A stretch of 64,000 nt of DNA from Orbaceae bacterium ESL0727 (GTDB lineage Bacteria > Pseudomonadota > Gammaproteobacteria > Enterobacterales > Orbaceae), in assembly GCA_029433345.1 (NCBI GenBank), contig JAQTHY010000001.1, positions 930,001 to 994,000 of the forward strand, written 5' to 3'. This document shows, piece after piece, positions 12,013 through 21,697 of this stretch. The notes below the pieces were generated by a model. The model had not been told where the DNA came from. It was given only the letters and a program-made list of their open reading frames with translations, and searched no databases. Every line of letters starts with the position of its first letter. Position 1 is the first letter of the stretch. The position numbers and the translations under genes were made by a program.

Positions 12013-12773
12013 TGGCAACATTAACTATTAATCACCTACATAAAAGTTTTACGTTTGGTCAGCATAAACGTGAAATCTTAACAGATGTTAATTTATCTAT
12101 CAAAGATAATGAGTTTGTTTCAGTGGTAGGTGCTTCTGGATGTGGTAAAAGTACACTTTTATCGATTATTGCAGGGCTTGAGCCTTATGATAGTGGTGAA
12201 GTATTAGTCGATAATAATCCTATTTACGCACCCGGTTTAGATCGTGGTGTTGTTTTCCAATCTTATACGCTATTACCTTGGCTGACTGTACAAAAAAATA
12301 TCGAATTTGCATTAAAAGCGGCAGGTTATGCTAAAAATGAAAGTATTGAGATCGCGAAAGATCATCTTGATTTAGTCAATCTTTCAGCGTTTGCTAATGT
12401 GTACCCCAATCAGCTTTCCGGTGGCATGAAACAGCGTGTTGCCTTAGCTAGAGCTATCTCTTATCGACCCAAAATCTTATTAATGGATGAACCATTTGGC
12501 GCATTAGATGCAATTACGCGTAACCAAATGCAGGAACTATTAACAAAAATCTGGGAGCAACATCGCTTAACAGTTTTATTTATTACGCATGATGTGGAAG
12601 AAGCGATTTATCTTTCTGATAGGATTATACTTTTATCGGTTAAGCAAAAAGGCATTAAATCTATTTTCGATGTGAATCAATTAAGACCACGCAATAAAAC
12701 CACACTTTCTTCAACGCATTTTATATCGTTGCAAGAGAAAATCTTAGATGAAATTAATCAAGATATTGATTAA
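12012..12773 (+). CDS. ABC transporter ATP-binding protein, SsuB/TauB family
   Basis: This is a 253-residue ATPase with all motifs: Walker A GASGCGKST (about residue 39), Q-loop VVFQSYTLLPW, signature LSGGMKQRVALARA, Walker B ILLMDEPFGALD, and switch His in FITHDVEEA. It powers the importer formed with the two upstream genes. The start is GTG 12012, whose G is the last base of the permease stop (TAGTG). The C-terminal tail (about 30 residues) is not conserved. A weak AT-rich hairpin follows at 12797-12837. Confidence 0.9.
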   Translation: MATLTINHLHKSFTFGQHKREILTDVNLSIKDNEFVSVVGASGCGKSTLLSIIAGLEPYDSGEVLVDNNPIYAPGLDRGVVFQSYTLLPWLTVQKNIEFALKAAGYAKNESIEIAKDHLDLVNLSAFANVYPNQLSGGMKQRVALARAISYRPKILLMDEPFGALDAITRNQMQELLTKIWEQHRLTVLFITHDVEEAIYLSDRIILLSVKQKGIKSIFDVNQLRPRNKTTLSSTHFISLQEKILDEINQDID

Positions 12774-12796
12774 TGATTCTATCTTAACCACGTTGT

Positions 12797-12837
12797 TATT
12801 ATTAATGGATATTGTCTACTCGTGTGCATTAATAATA
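12797..12837 (+). terminator. AT-rich hairpin after ABC operon
   Basis: TATTATTAATG pairs with CATTAATAATA around a 19-base loop 23 bases after the ATPase stop. The stem is perfect but almost all A-T, so termination efficiency is doubtful. Confidence 0.35.
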
Positions 12838-13016
12838 GCCCTGTCTATTAATCGGAATCTTACTAATTAGTCGATAAACTCGAGCTCTCAATATTTGAAT
12901 ATTTTGATTATCACTAACGCTAACCACTAACCGCACCAAATCATTAAATAATCTACTTCATTCATGTATGATGTCCATAGATTTCTTTTAATTTAATATT
13001 AGATTATGGAGGCTGT

Positions 13017-13784
13017 ATGAGTAGATTGTTTAATTTAAAAAATAAAGTCGCTATCGTTACAGGCGCATCATCTGGGTTAGGTGTGCAATTTGCTAAGGCT
13101 TTAGCAAAAGAAGGCGCAAATGTGGTTGTTCTGGCTCGGCGAATTGAAAAACTTAATCAGGTAAAACAAGAAATTGAATCACAAGGGGTAACATGTTTGG
13201 CTCTGCATTGTGATGTGAATAACAATGATGAAATTAAAAGTGTGGTAAAAACAGTCGTAGATCAGCTGGGGCGAATTGATATTCTGGTTAATAATGCTGG
13301 TACCGCAATCGATATTCCGGCAGAATCAATAACAGATGAAGAGTGGCGACATGTGATTGATACTAATCTTAATAGTTTATATTTTATGGCACGTGAAGTT
13401 GGCCAAGTTATGTTAAAACAACATTATGGCAAAATTATTAATATTGGTTCGATTCATAGTACAGTCGCCATGAAACCCAGCTACTTAAGTGCATATTGTA
13501 CATCTAAAGGTGGCGTACTTATGTTGACGAAATCATTGGCTGTGGAATGGGCGAAAAAAGGGATTACGGTTAATGCAATTGGCCCTGCTTATTTCCCGAG
13601 TGAAATGACAGCAGAAACAATGAGTAGTAACGACTTTGAGCATATTATTGATACTTATTGCCCAATGGGCCGTACTGGGCGTGCAGGTGAATTGGATGGT
13701 GCATTAATCTATTTTGCATCAGATGCCTCATCTTATACAACAGGGCAATTGTTGACAGTTGATGGTGGCTGGACAGCAATTTAG
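13017..13784 (+). CDS. Short-chain dehydrogenase/reductase
   Basis: This is a 255-residue classical SDR. The cofactor motif TGASSGLG (about 16-23), LVNNAG (about 92), the catalytic Ser region INIGSIHS and the catalytic YxxxK as YCTSK (about 160-164) are all present. The C-terminus ends TTGQLLTVDGGWTAI, typical of the gluconate 5-dehydrogenase/3-ketoacyl reductase branch. The N-terminus (RLFNLKNKVAIVTG) resembles gluconate 5-dehydrogenase-type enzymes. An AGG-rich site (GGAGG) precedes ATG 13017. It is a single gene with no pathway neighbours, so the substrate is not known. Confidence 0.85.
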   Translation: MSRLFNLKNKVAIVTGASSGLGVQFAKALAKEGANVVVLARRIEKLNQVKQEIESQGVTCLALHCDVNNNDEIKSVVKTVVDQLGRIDILVNNAGTAIDIPAESITDEEWRHVIDTNLNSLYFMAREVGQVMLKQHYGKIINIGSIHSTVAMKPSYLSAYCTSKGGVLMLTKSLAVEWAKKGITVNAIGPAYFPSEMTAETMSSNDFEHIIDTYCPMGRTGRAGELDGALIYFASDASSYTTGQLLTVDGGWTAI

Positions 13785-13812
13785 TCATCAGATTGATATT
13801 CTCACCTGTCAT

Positions 13813-13842
13813 CTATCTCACCGATTATCATTGGTGAGATAG
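13813..13842. terminator. Perfect stem-loop between SDR and tRNA-Asn
   Basis: CTATCTCACC and GGTGAGATAG form a perfect 10-bp stem around a 10-base loop, 28 bases after the SDR stop. There is no T-run on either side. It is a probable transcription end or RNA 3' protection structure. Confidence 0.5.
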
Positions 13843-13981
13843 CAAGCCTATTGCGATTTACTGAGCAATATCGACTATTCTCGCTATTTTGGTTGGATTA
13901 TTTTTGATAAATGGTGGGATTAGATAGCAAAAAAACTGCATAAAGCAACTTTTTTTGAGTCTGATTTTTTAATTCAGAAGT

Positions 13982-14057
13982 TGGCTCCCCCAACAGGACT
14001 TGAACCTGTGACATACGGATTAACAGTCCGCCGTTCTACCGACTGAACTATGGAGGA
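13982..14057 (-). tRNA. tRNA-Asn (GTT)
   Basis: On the minus strand, a 76-base cloverleaf runs from TCCTCCA (acceptor 5' side) to TGGGGGA-G-CCA. It contains the D-arm block AGTTCAGTCGGTAGAAC, the anticodon loop CTGTTAA (anticodon GTT) and the T-loop GGTTCAAGTCC. The acceptor pairs fully with one G-T pair. CCA is encoded. It closely resembles the E. coli asparagine tRNA. tRNA-Asn genes can serve as attachment sites for integrating elements, but no integrase lies nearby here. Confidence 0.97.
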
Positions 14058-14139
14058 ACCGAAAAGGTAGCGCGCATAATATAGATTTAATGCGCACCTG
14101 TCAATAGCTAAATACGGTTATACTCACGAAATTTAGTAA

Positions 14140-14772
14140 TTATTTCAAATAAGGGTTATGTCTGCGTTCATCCCCTAATGTTGACATAGGACCATGCCCA
14201 GGGATAAAAGCAATATCATCGCCTAGCGGTAACAGTTTCTGAGTAATGGAATTAATAAGATCTGTATAGCTCCCACGCGGAAAGTCAGTTCGTCCAATAC
14301 TATTTTTAAATAAAACATCGCCAACGAAAGCAATTTTTTCTGCTGGACAAATAAATACCATATGACCCGGTGTATGGCCTGGACAGTGAAGTACATTCAA
14401 GGTAAGTTGACCAATTTCAATGGTATCGCCTTCGTTTAACCATTTATTCGGTAAAAATGGTTTAATATAAGGGAATCCAAATTGCATACATTGTTCAGGT
14501 AAGCTATTAAATAAAAACTCATCATCAACACCAGAACCGATGATCTCAACGTTATAATGTTTCGCTAACTCAACCGTCGCGCCGACATGATCAAGATGCC
14601 CGTGTGTGATTAATATTTTACCAATTTTAACACCTAATTTTTCAACCGCTTTTTTGATTAATTCTGCGTCACCGCCAGGATCAATAATTGCGGCATCGTT
14701 GGTTTTATCACACCAAACAATGGTGCAATTCTCTTGATATGAAGTAACAGGAATGATTTGATACTGTAGCAT
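14140..14772 (-). CDS. ycbL: MBL-fold hydrolase, YcbL family (glyoxalase II-like)
   Basis: This 210-residue metallo-beta-lactamase-fold enzyme has THGHLDHVGA (HxHxDH, about residue 55), the metal His in CPGHTPGH, the bridging Asp in AFVGDVLF, and a final IPGHGP motif. The set matches YcbL, a type II glyoxalase-like thioesterase that hydrolyses S-lactoylglutathione in vitro. It is shorter than GloB, lacking its extra helical domain. It lies 22 bases downstream of the MFS transporter gene on the same strand, so both may share a transcript. The physiological substrate in this organism is unproven. Confidence 0.88.
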   Translation of the reverse strand: MLQYQIIPVTSYQENCTIVWCDKTNDAAIIDPGGDAELIKKAVEKLGVKIGKILITHGHLDHVGATVELAKHYNVEIIGSGVDDEFLFNSLPEQCMQFGFPYIKPFLPNKWLNEGDTIEIGQLTLNVLHCPGHTPGHMVFICPAEKIAFVGDVLFKNSIGRTDFPRGSYTDLINSITQKLLPLGDDIAFIPGHGPMSTLGDERRHNPYLK

Positions 14773-14794
14773 AAATTATCTCCTAAGCGGTTTT

Positions 14795-16192
14795 TTATCT
14801 CTTGTGTTCATGTGTGGTTAGATTTCTGCCATCTTGTTTATGCAGTGCTGCAAACACAATTGAAGAGATAATTGTTTCTATACCTAAAATGATAAACGCC
14901 ATTTGGAAAGCGTGGATAGTCGTTGTGTGTATACCAATCAAACGAATTAATACCGCACCAAAGGCGATACCGAAACTGATAGCGAGTTGTTGGTTTACTG
15001 CCATTAAGCTATTACCGCTACTGGTTTGCTCAGTAGTGAGGTCTGCAAGTGTAATACTATTCATGGAGGTAAACTGCAGTGAATTGATGCTGCCAATACA
15101 GAAAAGCAGTGGACAGAGTATTAAAGTAGACGTTGCCGGACTCACTTGCGATAAAGTGATGATCAATATACCAGCCAGTATTGTATTAACAATCAGCACT
15201 TGACGATAACCAAAGCGACGTAAAATACGTGGCACAAACGTTTTCATAATAAGGGATCCCAATGCCATTGGTATTAGCATAATTCCTGCAAAAATAGCGG
15301 AATAGCCAAATGCAACTTGGAGTAGCAATGGAATTAAAAAAGGAACGCCCGAAATTCCTAGACGACTAAATAGATTCCCTAAAATGCCCAATTTAAATGT
15401 TCGTGTAGCAAACAGTGACAAAGGGAATAGCGGCGTTGCAACACGTGAGGCATACCATTTATAGATGAATAAAAATAATACACAGGTTATTGCTAATATG
15501 AGCGAAAGTGAACTGTCTTCACCATGACTTAAAAATTCGAGACTCAAGGTAGCACTAATAAAAGTGATAACGATACAAAGAAATCCAAAATAGTCGAATT
15601 TAAGGCGTTGCCCTTTGATATTAGGCATATACTTCCAACCCACTATCATGCCAATAATTCCAATTGGTAAGTTAATTAAGAAGATCCAGTGCCATGTTAC
15701 CATCTCAACTAAATACCCACCAATTACCGGACCGATAACCGGGCCAATAAGCCCCGGAATGGTTGAAGTATTGAGTGCGGCTAAAAAATCACTCCGTTTA
15801 AATGACTTAATCAGTACCAGCCTTGATACAGGTACCATCATTGCGCCGCCCACACCTTGAATGACACGTGAAATATCTAAAAAGAGTAATGAATCAGATA
15901 AGGCACATAGCAATGAACCTAAAGTAAACAAAAAGACAGCCGAAACAAAAATAAATCGAGTACCAAATCTATCCGATAAAAAACCACTCACCGGAATAAA
16001 AAGTGCCAATGTTAATGCATAGCTAATAACTGCAGACTGCATATTGAGTGGTGATTCACGAAGATCCTTAGCAATCGCTGGTAGTGCCGTATTTAGAATA
16101 GAGGTATCTAAAGTCTGCATTAAAAAAGCGATCGCCGCAACCCATGGCAAAAGACGGAATACAAGAGGAGAAAGTTTTATTTCGTTGTCCAC
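14795..16192 (-). CDS. MFS multidrug-type transporter, DHA2/MdtD family
   Basis: This 465-residue protein has about 14 predicted transmembrane helices. Motifs include LDTSILNTALPAIA in helix 1 (the DHA2 motif LDxTxVNVALP), RVIQGVGGAMMVPVSR (motif C region) and WHWIFLINLPIGIIG. Sequence pattern and order match E. coli MdtD. Members are proton-driven exporters, and MdtD itself has been linked to iron-citrate or drug export. There is no mdtABC beside it. The start is GTG 16192. It sits between the symporter gene (29 bases upstream) and ycbL. Its specificity cannot be read from the sequence. Confidence 0.82.
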   Translation of the reverse strand: MDNEIKLSPLVFRLLPWVAAIAFLMQTLDTSILNTALPAIAKDLRESPLNMQSAVISYALTLALFIPVSGFLSDRFGTRFIFVSAVFLFTLGSLLCALSDSLLFLDISRVIQGVGGAMMVPVSRLVLIKSFKRSDFLAALNTSTIPGLIGPVIGPVIGGYLVEMVTWHWIFLINLPIGIIGMIVGWKYMPNIKGQRLKFDYFGFLCIVITFISATLSLEFLSHGEDSSLSLILAITCVLFLFIYKWYASRVATPLFPLSLFATRTFKLGILGNLFSRLGISGVPFLIPLLLQVAFGYSAIFAGIMLIPMALGSLIMKTFVPRILRRFGYRQVLIVNTILAGILIITLSQVSPATSTLILCPLLFCIGSINSLQFTSMNSITLADLTTEQTSSGNSLMAVNQQLAISFGIAFGAVLIRLIGIHTTTIHAFQMAFIILGIETIISSIVFAALHKQDGRNLTTHEHKR

Positions 16193-16221
16193 GATAATTT
16201 ACCCGAGTTTAATCACGAAGA

Positions 16222-17193
16222 TTATTTGTTAATCGATGCCGTATTAGCGGATTTTGCCGGTTTACCTTGCCAATAACCAGCCAATAATGATCCCGAAATA
16301 TTGTGCCAAACCGAAAATACTGCTGCCGGTAAGGCAGTTAATGATGAGAAATAAGTATTGCCAAGTGTTGCTGCTAAAGCAGAATTTTGCATACCTACTT
16401 CTAATGACATGGTACGGCAAGTTGACTCATCAAAGCCAAGTAGACGACCACCCCAATAACCGCCCAGTAATCCTAAACCATTATGCAATATGACAGCGAG
16501 AATAACGGTAAAACCGACTTGGCCGATTTGGTCATGACTACCGGCAACAACAACGCAGATAATCAACAAAATGCAGATCATAGACATTAACGGTAAAAAA
16601 CGTTCGCATTTTTGCACCCATGCAAATAACAGATGATGCACAATCAGCCCAAGGACAATTGGAATGAGTACGATTTGTACAATATGTACCAGCATACTCC
16701 AAACGGGAACTTCAACGGTTGTTCCGACTAATATATATGTTAATAAAGGTGTTACCACAACACCAACTAAGGTAGAGACGGATGATATTGTCACTGATAA
16801 AGCGACATCACCTTTTGCCAAATAGATCATCACATTCGATGCAGTACCACTGGCGACGCTCCCAACTAATACCATACCAACTAAGAGTTCAGGACGCATA
16901 GTTAACAATTTAGAGAGCAATAGCGCCGCTAATGGCATGACAATGTAGTGCAATAAAGTACAGGTAATAACGGCTTTAGGTTTGGTGACTACCCGTTTAA
17001 AATCATTAATGCTCAGCGTTACCCCCATAGTGAACATGACAAACATTAATAGATGTGAAGTTTGTGAACGGATAGGTAAAAAGTAATTGGGCAAAAAATA
17101 GGCTGCAATAGCACAAAGTATTGCCCATAAAGGAAATAAACGTGTTAAGGAAATCAGCGATTGAACAAACAGTTGATGAGAACGTTGAGTCAT
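16222..17193 (-). CDS. Bile acid:sodium symporter (BASS) family transporter, PanS-like
   Basis: This 323-residue membrane protein has about nine or ten helices. It has the BASS signatures [14 protein letters not shown] (Na+-site helix) and [18 protein letters not shown] (crossover helix with GTASN), and a final [14 protein letters not shown] block. The enterobacterial relative PanS moves ketopantoate. Other members carry pyruvate, bile acids or glucosinolates, so the substrate is uncertain. It lies in the minus-strand run upstream of the MFS gene. The overlapping frame at 17006-17224 is a shadow. Confidence 0.82.
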   Translation of the reverse strand: MTQRSHQLFVQSLISLTRLFPLWAILCAIAAYFLPNYFLPIRSQTSHLLMFVMFTMGVTLSINDFKRVVTKPKAVITCTLLHYIVMPLAALLLSKLLTMRPELLVGMVLVGSVASGTASNVMIYLAKGDVALSVTISSVSTLVGVVVTPLLTYILVGTTVEVPVWSMLVHIVQIVLIPIVLGLIVHHLLFAWVQKCERFLPLMSMICILLIICVVVAGSHDQIGQVGFTVILAVILHNGLGLLGGYWGGRLLGFDESTCRTMSLEVGMQNSALAATLGNTYFSSLTALPAAVFSVWHNISGSLLAGYWQGKPAKSANTASINK

Positions 17194-17257
17194 AGAAACC
17201 TATCTTATCGATATTCAACAACATAACCCCATAATTATTATAAAGTTATATTAAACG

Positions 17258-18058
17258 TTATGCGGATACATCCATTTTATTAATTCTTGGAAATAGCGTC
17301 AAGGTATTTGTTGTAATGGTTTGCAGTATTTGTTCTGCTGATTCGGAGCGTAATTGTGTCAAAATAGTGAAGATTTGCGCAATATTTTCTGGGCGATTAG
17401 GTTGCCCTTGCTGACCATTTAATGGCATATCCGGTGCGTCAGTTTCGAGTAACAGACAATGAAGTGGCAATTTTGCAATAGTCGTTCGTGTTTTACGAGC
17501 TCTTGGATAACTAATCACGCCCCCGACGCCAATATAATAGCCTAATTTGACGAATTGCATGGCTTGTTCATAGCTACCCGAAAAACCGTGAATCACACCG
17601 CGACAAGGTAAATTTGCTTGGCGTAACTCATGATAGAGTGCATCATGAGCATGGCGAGAATGCAGCAATAGTGGTAAATCAAATTGTTTGGCCAGTTTTA
17701 ACTGTTGTGTGAAAAAATATAACTGTTGCTGCCAATCAATGGCTAAATTTGGTTTATCAAGAATGTAGCGATCTAATCCCACTTCGCCGATCGCAACAAG
17801 TTTAGGTGATTGGGCTGATAGCTTTTCGGTTAAATAGTGTAAGTCAGACTCGATATGCTGAAAAATAGGATGTAAACCTAAGGCGGCATAAATTGCGGGG
17901 TGGTTTTCTGCCAACGATAATACCATATCAAAACGATCAGACGATACCGATGGCACAATTAATCCTTTGATATTAGCCTGTGCAACACGCTGTAAAGCAT
18001 CGGTTAGATGATTAAGAAAAAGTGGAAAATCAAAATGGCAATGTGTATCAATAAACAT
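17258..18058 (-). CDS. yjjV: TatD-family metal-dependent hydrolase, YjjV type
   Basis: This 266-residue TIM-barrel hydrolase begins MFIDTHCHFDF with the metal-binding HxH. The later ligands are E in IGEVGLDRY (about residue 94), H in LLLHSRHAHD, H in GVIHGFSGS and D in LLETDAPDMPLNG. The last block and GQPNRPENIAQIF match E. coli YjjV closely. TatD proteins are 3'-5' exonucleases or DNA/RNA repair nucleases in the cytoplasm. The gene follows recC by 18 bases on the same strand, so the two may be co-transcribed, which would put two DNA-processing enzymes together. Confidence 0.9.
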   Translation of the reverse strand: MFIDTHCHFDFPLFLNHLTDALQRVAQANIKGLIVPSVSSDRFDMVLSLAENHPAIYAALGLHPIFQHIESDLHYLTEKLSAQSPKLVAIGEVGLDRYILDKPNLAIDWQQQLYFFTQQLKLAKQFDLPLLLHSRHAHDALYHELRQANLPCRGVIHGFSGSYEQAMQFVKLGYYIGVGGVISYPRARKTRTTIAKLPLHCLLLETDAPDMPLNGQQGQPNRPENIAQIFTILTQLRSESAEQILQTITTNTLTLFPRINKMDVSA

Positions 18059-18076
18059 GATTTTTATTCTCCGTTG

Positions 18077-21000
18077 TTATGGGTATTGGTGGTCAGTTTT
18101 ATCAGTTATGCGGTGACGTAATAGCGGCAATAAAAAATGGTTAGCTGCCGTGGTTATTTGCGCAATTAATTCAGCGGTTAATTCTGGATAAAGTCGAAAA
18201 TAGTAATCATCGCATTCAGCGGGTTGATGAAATCCACCTTGCCAGGTATTAATCAATTTATTTTCTGCTTTTAATGATGGTTCAGTTTGCATTGTACTGT
18301 CATTATAAGCGTCTTCTAACCAATTCCAGGCACTTTGTAACGGCATAAATAATGGTGAATTGAGGCCGTGTACATAACCTGCCACTAATGTGGTCAGAAT
18401 AGTTAAGGCTTCGTCAGTAGTAAGGTATGAAAATTGCCATTGACTCTCTTCGCGTCCATATATTCGATTGCGACTTGCCCGTTTTTCAGGATTTAGTAGG
18501 CAATAGACTAAATGATCTATCCAAAGCGTCATGCCATCACGGATAGATAGTTTATTTGGGCGCCATTGCAAGATACCATCATCTTGTACGCCTGTTAACC
18601 AACCTTGTAATTGACAATTCACTGGATGATGACCCACATCTATATCTACCGTTGATAAGGATTTAGTTAAGGAAGACGATATGACAATCGATAAGTTGAC
18701 CTCTTGAGTAAACTGAAAGTGACGTTCTTGATTCACTCTATCTGCGAGTGATTGCATCATTTCATGTTGTTCTTCATAAATAATCTTGCCAAAAGCGCCA
18801 TCGGGTAATTCACCACTCAGTGATAAACAGTGATAAAAATCATCTTGCTCGGATTGAGATAATGCAGGTTGTGGTAAACCAGATGAATGGGTTGCTTGTG
18901 TTTGTAAATCACCATTAGCTTCAATTAATTGCGTGAAAATACGTTGATTAAGTTGATAACGTTCCAGCCCATTTAAGGTGAAATTTTCTGCATCCGGTAA
19001 ATTATCATCAAGATAGTTCACATAATAGTTGAGTCGTTTTTGTAAGAAGAAGCGAATCGTGTGTTGATAAAAACGTTTTAATTCACTCAGATCAACTCTA
19101 TCGATGGTGATGGGCGGCAGATCACTGATAAAAGGGCGCTGAGAACCAGTTTTGACAGCTGCAGGTAACCATTCAGCCGCATAACTTTTAGGTTCGAGCA
19201 GATAATTTTTAGGATTAAACGGCGTCCGAGTATGGGCGATCCGTAAAAAATCTAAGCTAGCAGGTTGGTGATCTTTAATTGCTGAAGAATGGGTTGCGTT
19301 AGCTTTTTCTTCGACTTTTTCGACTTCTGCAACGTGGTAATGTTGGGTAATGTATTCCCACAGCTCATCGATTAACACAGATGGGTAACATTCACTGTTG
19401 TCTTTAATGTTTCGTCCAATATAACTCAGATATAGCTGATTTTGTGCCGCTAAAATGGCTTCTAAAAATAGATAACGATCATCGTCACGGCGACTACGAT
19501 CACCGCGTCGAGCTTGGTAAGCGATTAAGTCAAAATCGAGCGGTAGTGAGGTTCTGGGATAAGTGCCATCATTCATTCCCAACAGGCAAACCACTTTAAA
19601 AGGAATTGAGCGCATAGGCATCATCGTACAAAAATTAATTTTACCGGTTAAGAAGTGATGGGCTAAGTGGCGCTGTTCTAAACGTGATTGAATGGCATCA
19701 TGTAAAATAGTGGCTGAAAGCGAATCGCTAAAATTAGCGGCGAGTATGTTGGTCAGTAATGTTTGCCATTCATCTTGAATCAACAATAAAATAGCCTCAT
19801 TTTGCGGCGTAGTGATAAAAAAATCATCGAGCAATTCAGTGCAATAACGTTGCCATAGCGGTATAGTTTTAGGTTCACTTAATAAGGCAAACCATTTGCG
19901 GACAATAGCTAAAAATTCGGCAAATGGACCTATGAGTTCAGCATCTAATCCCGTTGCACCATCGTAAGGTAAAATATCTTGCCAACTCCCTTGCTCACTA
20001 TCCATCAGATAGCCTAACAACAATCGTTCAAGGCCAAATAACCAACTATGTGACTTTTCTAATCCCCAGCGAATACCTGACTCGATGATCCAGGTACGAA
20101 GAAGGACTAATTGTGATTCTGAAATAGCAAATTTTTCAGCTATCGCAGGAATTTCTAATAAATTAAAGAGATCTTCGGTGGTAAAACGGCTATGTGGAAA
20201 CAGTAAAATAGATAAAAAACCTTGCACAATAGGATCAATGTTACGCGCTTTTTGATCCGAAATGGTAAAGGGGAGATAACAGTCATTATCTATACGGCGA
20301 TTACCAAAGACAGCTTGAATGTAAGGTACATAACGATCAATATCTGACACCATGACGATACAGTCACGTAACTCGAGATCGGGATCATGATCAAATAAAG
20401 TGAGTAAATAATCATGCAGCACTTCGACTTCACGTTGTTCACTATGGCAATCGTGTACTGTGATGGAGCCATCATTGCGGCTCACCGTATGTTTACGATG
20501 ATCATCTTGATAGAGATCCAAAATATCTTGCTGTACCGCATGTAATAAGCTGGTCTGCTCATAATCAGAAAAAGCTTCGATATCACGTTTATCATTGAAT
20601 TCTTGTAGTAAAAAAAGATTGTCTCGACCTAATTTACCCCATGAGGTTAAGAGAGGATTAGGGATATCCGCCTGCTTTGTCTCCCCATTTAGGTCCGATG
20701 CCAATAACTGTTTATCAACTATATCTCCCCAGTACCAGCGGCAAGGGTTATTAAACATCATATGTACATCAATGTGCTGCCCTAAAGCGTGCAGGAGATC
20801 TAAATAGATAGGTGGTAACGATACAATGCCAAAAATAAAAATACGTTTAGGCAGCGTCTGTAAACAGGTGGAATCAAAATTGACATCATTTAATATCGCT
20901 TTCATCTGCTGGTAAATATTACCACGATGGTTGATGGTATTTCTTGTAATCAAAATACGCCAGAGTTCGGCTTGCCATTTTTCGGATGGATGTTGATTCA

Positions 21001-21580
21001 GTGTCGTTACCGTTTTTCCGGCTTCCCACGTGGCAATCCAATCTGGACGATAAACTAAGTATTGATCAAATAGACGGGCAATACGGATCGCTAACTGATA
21101 GAGTTTGCGTTCATGTTTATCGTGATTAGGTCTGTTAATGCGATTAGTTGTAAAATTATCTGCCTTATTCGGATCCACATAGGGATCGTTTGGGCATTGA
21201 TTATGAAGCTCCTCATTATCTAAATATTCATCACTTAAATAGTGCTTTAATGAGTAGAATTCCGCTTTATTGATCAAATCAGGTAACAACGAAAACAGTT
21301 GCCAAGTCATCGATTCCATATCGAAGTTATTTGCCAGAGGAGAATCAGGTAGCAGTTTTTGATAAAGTTTCCAAATGAATTGATTCGGAAAAGGAAATTC
21401 AATATTTGCCGCAATATTTAGCTTATCGGCTAACTGTATTTGCAACCACTGCGCCATCCCTTGGCTTTGTACTAATATCATTTCAGGGGTGAAAATATCT
21501 GCCAATGGATCACCTTGCATTAACTCGCTCACGAGTGAAGAGAGTAAATCAACTTGGTTTGCATGATAAACGGTAAACAT
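18077..21580 (-). CDS. recC: RecBCD exonuclease V gamma subunit
   Basis: RecC is the subunit of the RecBCD helicase-nuclease that recognises Chi and splits the duplex during double-strand break repair. The protein has about 1167 residues, slightly longer than the E. coli protein. It has the family opening VYHANQVDLL…EMILVQSQGMAQWLQ, the motif SLPPIYLDLLHALG and CLLGMNDGTYPR. The frame is open to a TTG at 21589, but ATG 21580 gives the start that fits relatives (MFTVYHANQ). In E. coli the order is recC-ptrA-recB-recD; here recC lies between metG and yjjV without recB, ptrA or recD. Those subunits must be elsewhere if the complex is functional. Confidence 0.95.
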   Translation of the reverse strand: MFTVYHANQVDLLSSLVSELMQGDPLADIFTPEMILVQSQGMAQWLQIQLADKLNIAANIEFPFPNQFIWKLYQKLLPDSPLANNFDMESMTWQLFSLLPDLINKAEFYSLKHYLSDEYLDNEELHNQCPNDPYVDPNKADNFTTNRINRPNHDKHERKLYQLAIRIARLFDQYLVYRPDWIATWEAGKTVTTLNQHPSEKWQAELWRILITRNTINHRGNIYQQMKAILNDVNFDSTCLQTLPKRIFIFGIVSLPPIYLDLLHALGQHIDVHMMFNNPCRWYWGDIVDKQLLASDLNGETKQADIPNPLLTSWGKLGRDNLFLLQEFNDKRDIEAFSDYEQTSLLHAVQQDILDLYQDDHRKHTVSRNDGSITVHDCHSEQREVEVLHDYLLTLFDHDPDLELRDCIVMVSDIDRYVPYIQAVFGNRRIDNDCYLPFTISDQKARNIDPIVQGFLSILLFPHSRFTTEDLFNLLEIPAIAEKFAISESQLVLLRTWIIESGIRWGLEKSHSWLFGLERLLLGYLMDSEQGSWQDILPYDGATGLDAELIGPFAEFLAIVRKWFALLSEPKTIPLWQRYCTELLDDFFITTPQNEAILLLIQDEWQTLLTNILAANFSDSLSATILHDAIQSRLEQRHLAHHFLTGKINFCTMMPMRSIPFKVVCLLGMNDGTYPRTSLPLDFDLIAYQARRGDRSRRDDDRYLFLEAILAAQNQLYLSYIGRNIKDNSECYPSVLIDELWEYITQHYHVAEVEKVEEKANATHSSAIKDHQPASLDFLRIAHTRTPFNPKNYLLEPKSYAAEWLPAAVKTGSQRPFISDLPPITIDRVDLSELKRFYQHTIRFFLQKRLNYYVNYLDDNLPDAENFTLNGLERYQLNQRIFTQLIEANGDLQTQATHSSGLPQPALSQSEQDDFYHCLSLSGELPDGAFGKIIYEEQHEMMQSLADRVNQERHFQFTQEVNLSIVISSSLTKSLSTVDIDVGHHPVNCQLQGWLTGVQDDGILQWRPNKLSIRDGMTLWIDHLVYCLLNPEKRASRNRIYGREESQWQFSYLTTDEALTILTTLVAGYVHGLNSPLFMPLQSAWNWLEDAYNDSTMQTEPSLKAENKLINTWQGGFHQPAECDDYYFRLYPELTAELIAQITTAANHFLLPLLRHRITDKTDHQYP

Positions 21581-21697
21581 AATCACCAAAGCGCTGTGGT
21601 TAATAGTAACGGGTTAATAGTAAATGACTAATAATATAGGATTAATCATACCATGATAGACAATGACATGGCGATAGTGATACCGCCATGCAATAGC

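Noticed and set aside
13982-14139. tRNA-Asn as an attachment site for an integrated element
   Set aside because: No integrase and no repeated 3' tRNA fragment were seen in the flanks within the window.
14802-16232. Several plus-strand open frames opposite the MFS transporter gene
   Set aside because: They are antisense shadows of the transporter; they lack ribosome binding sites and family-like products.
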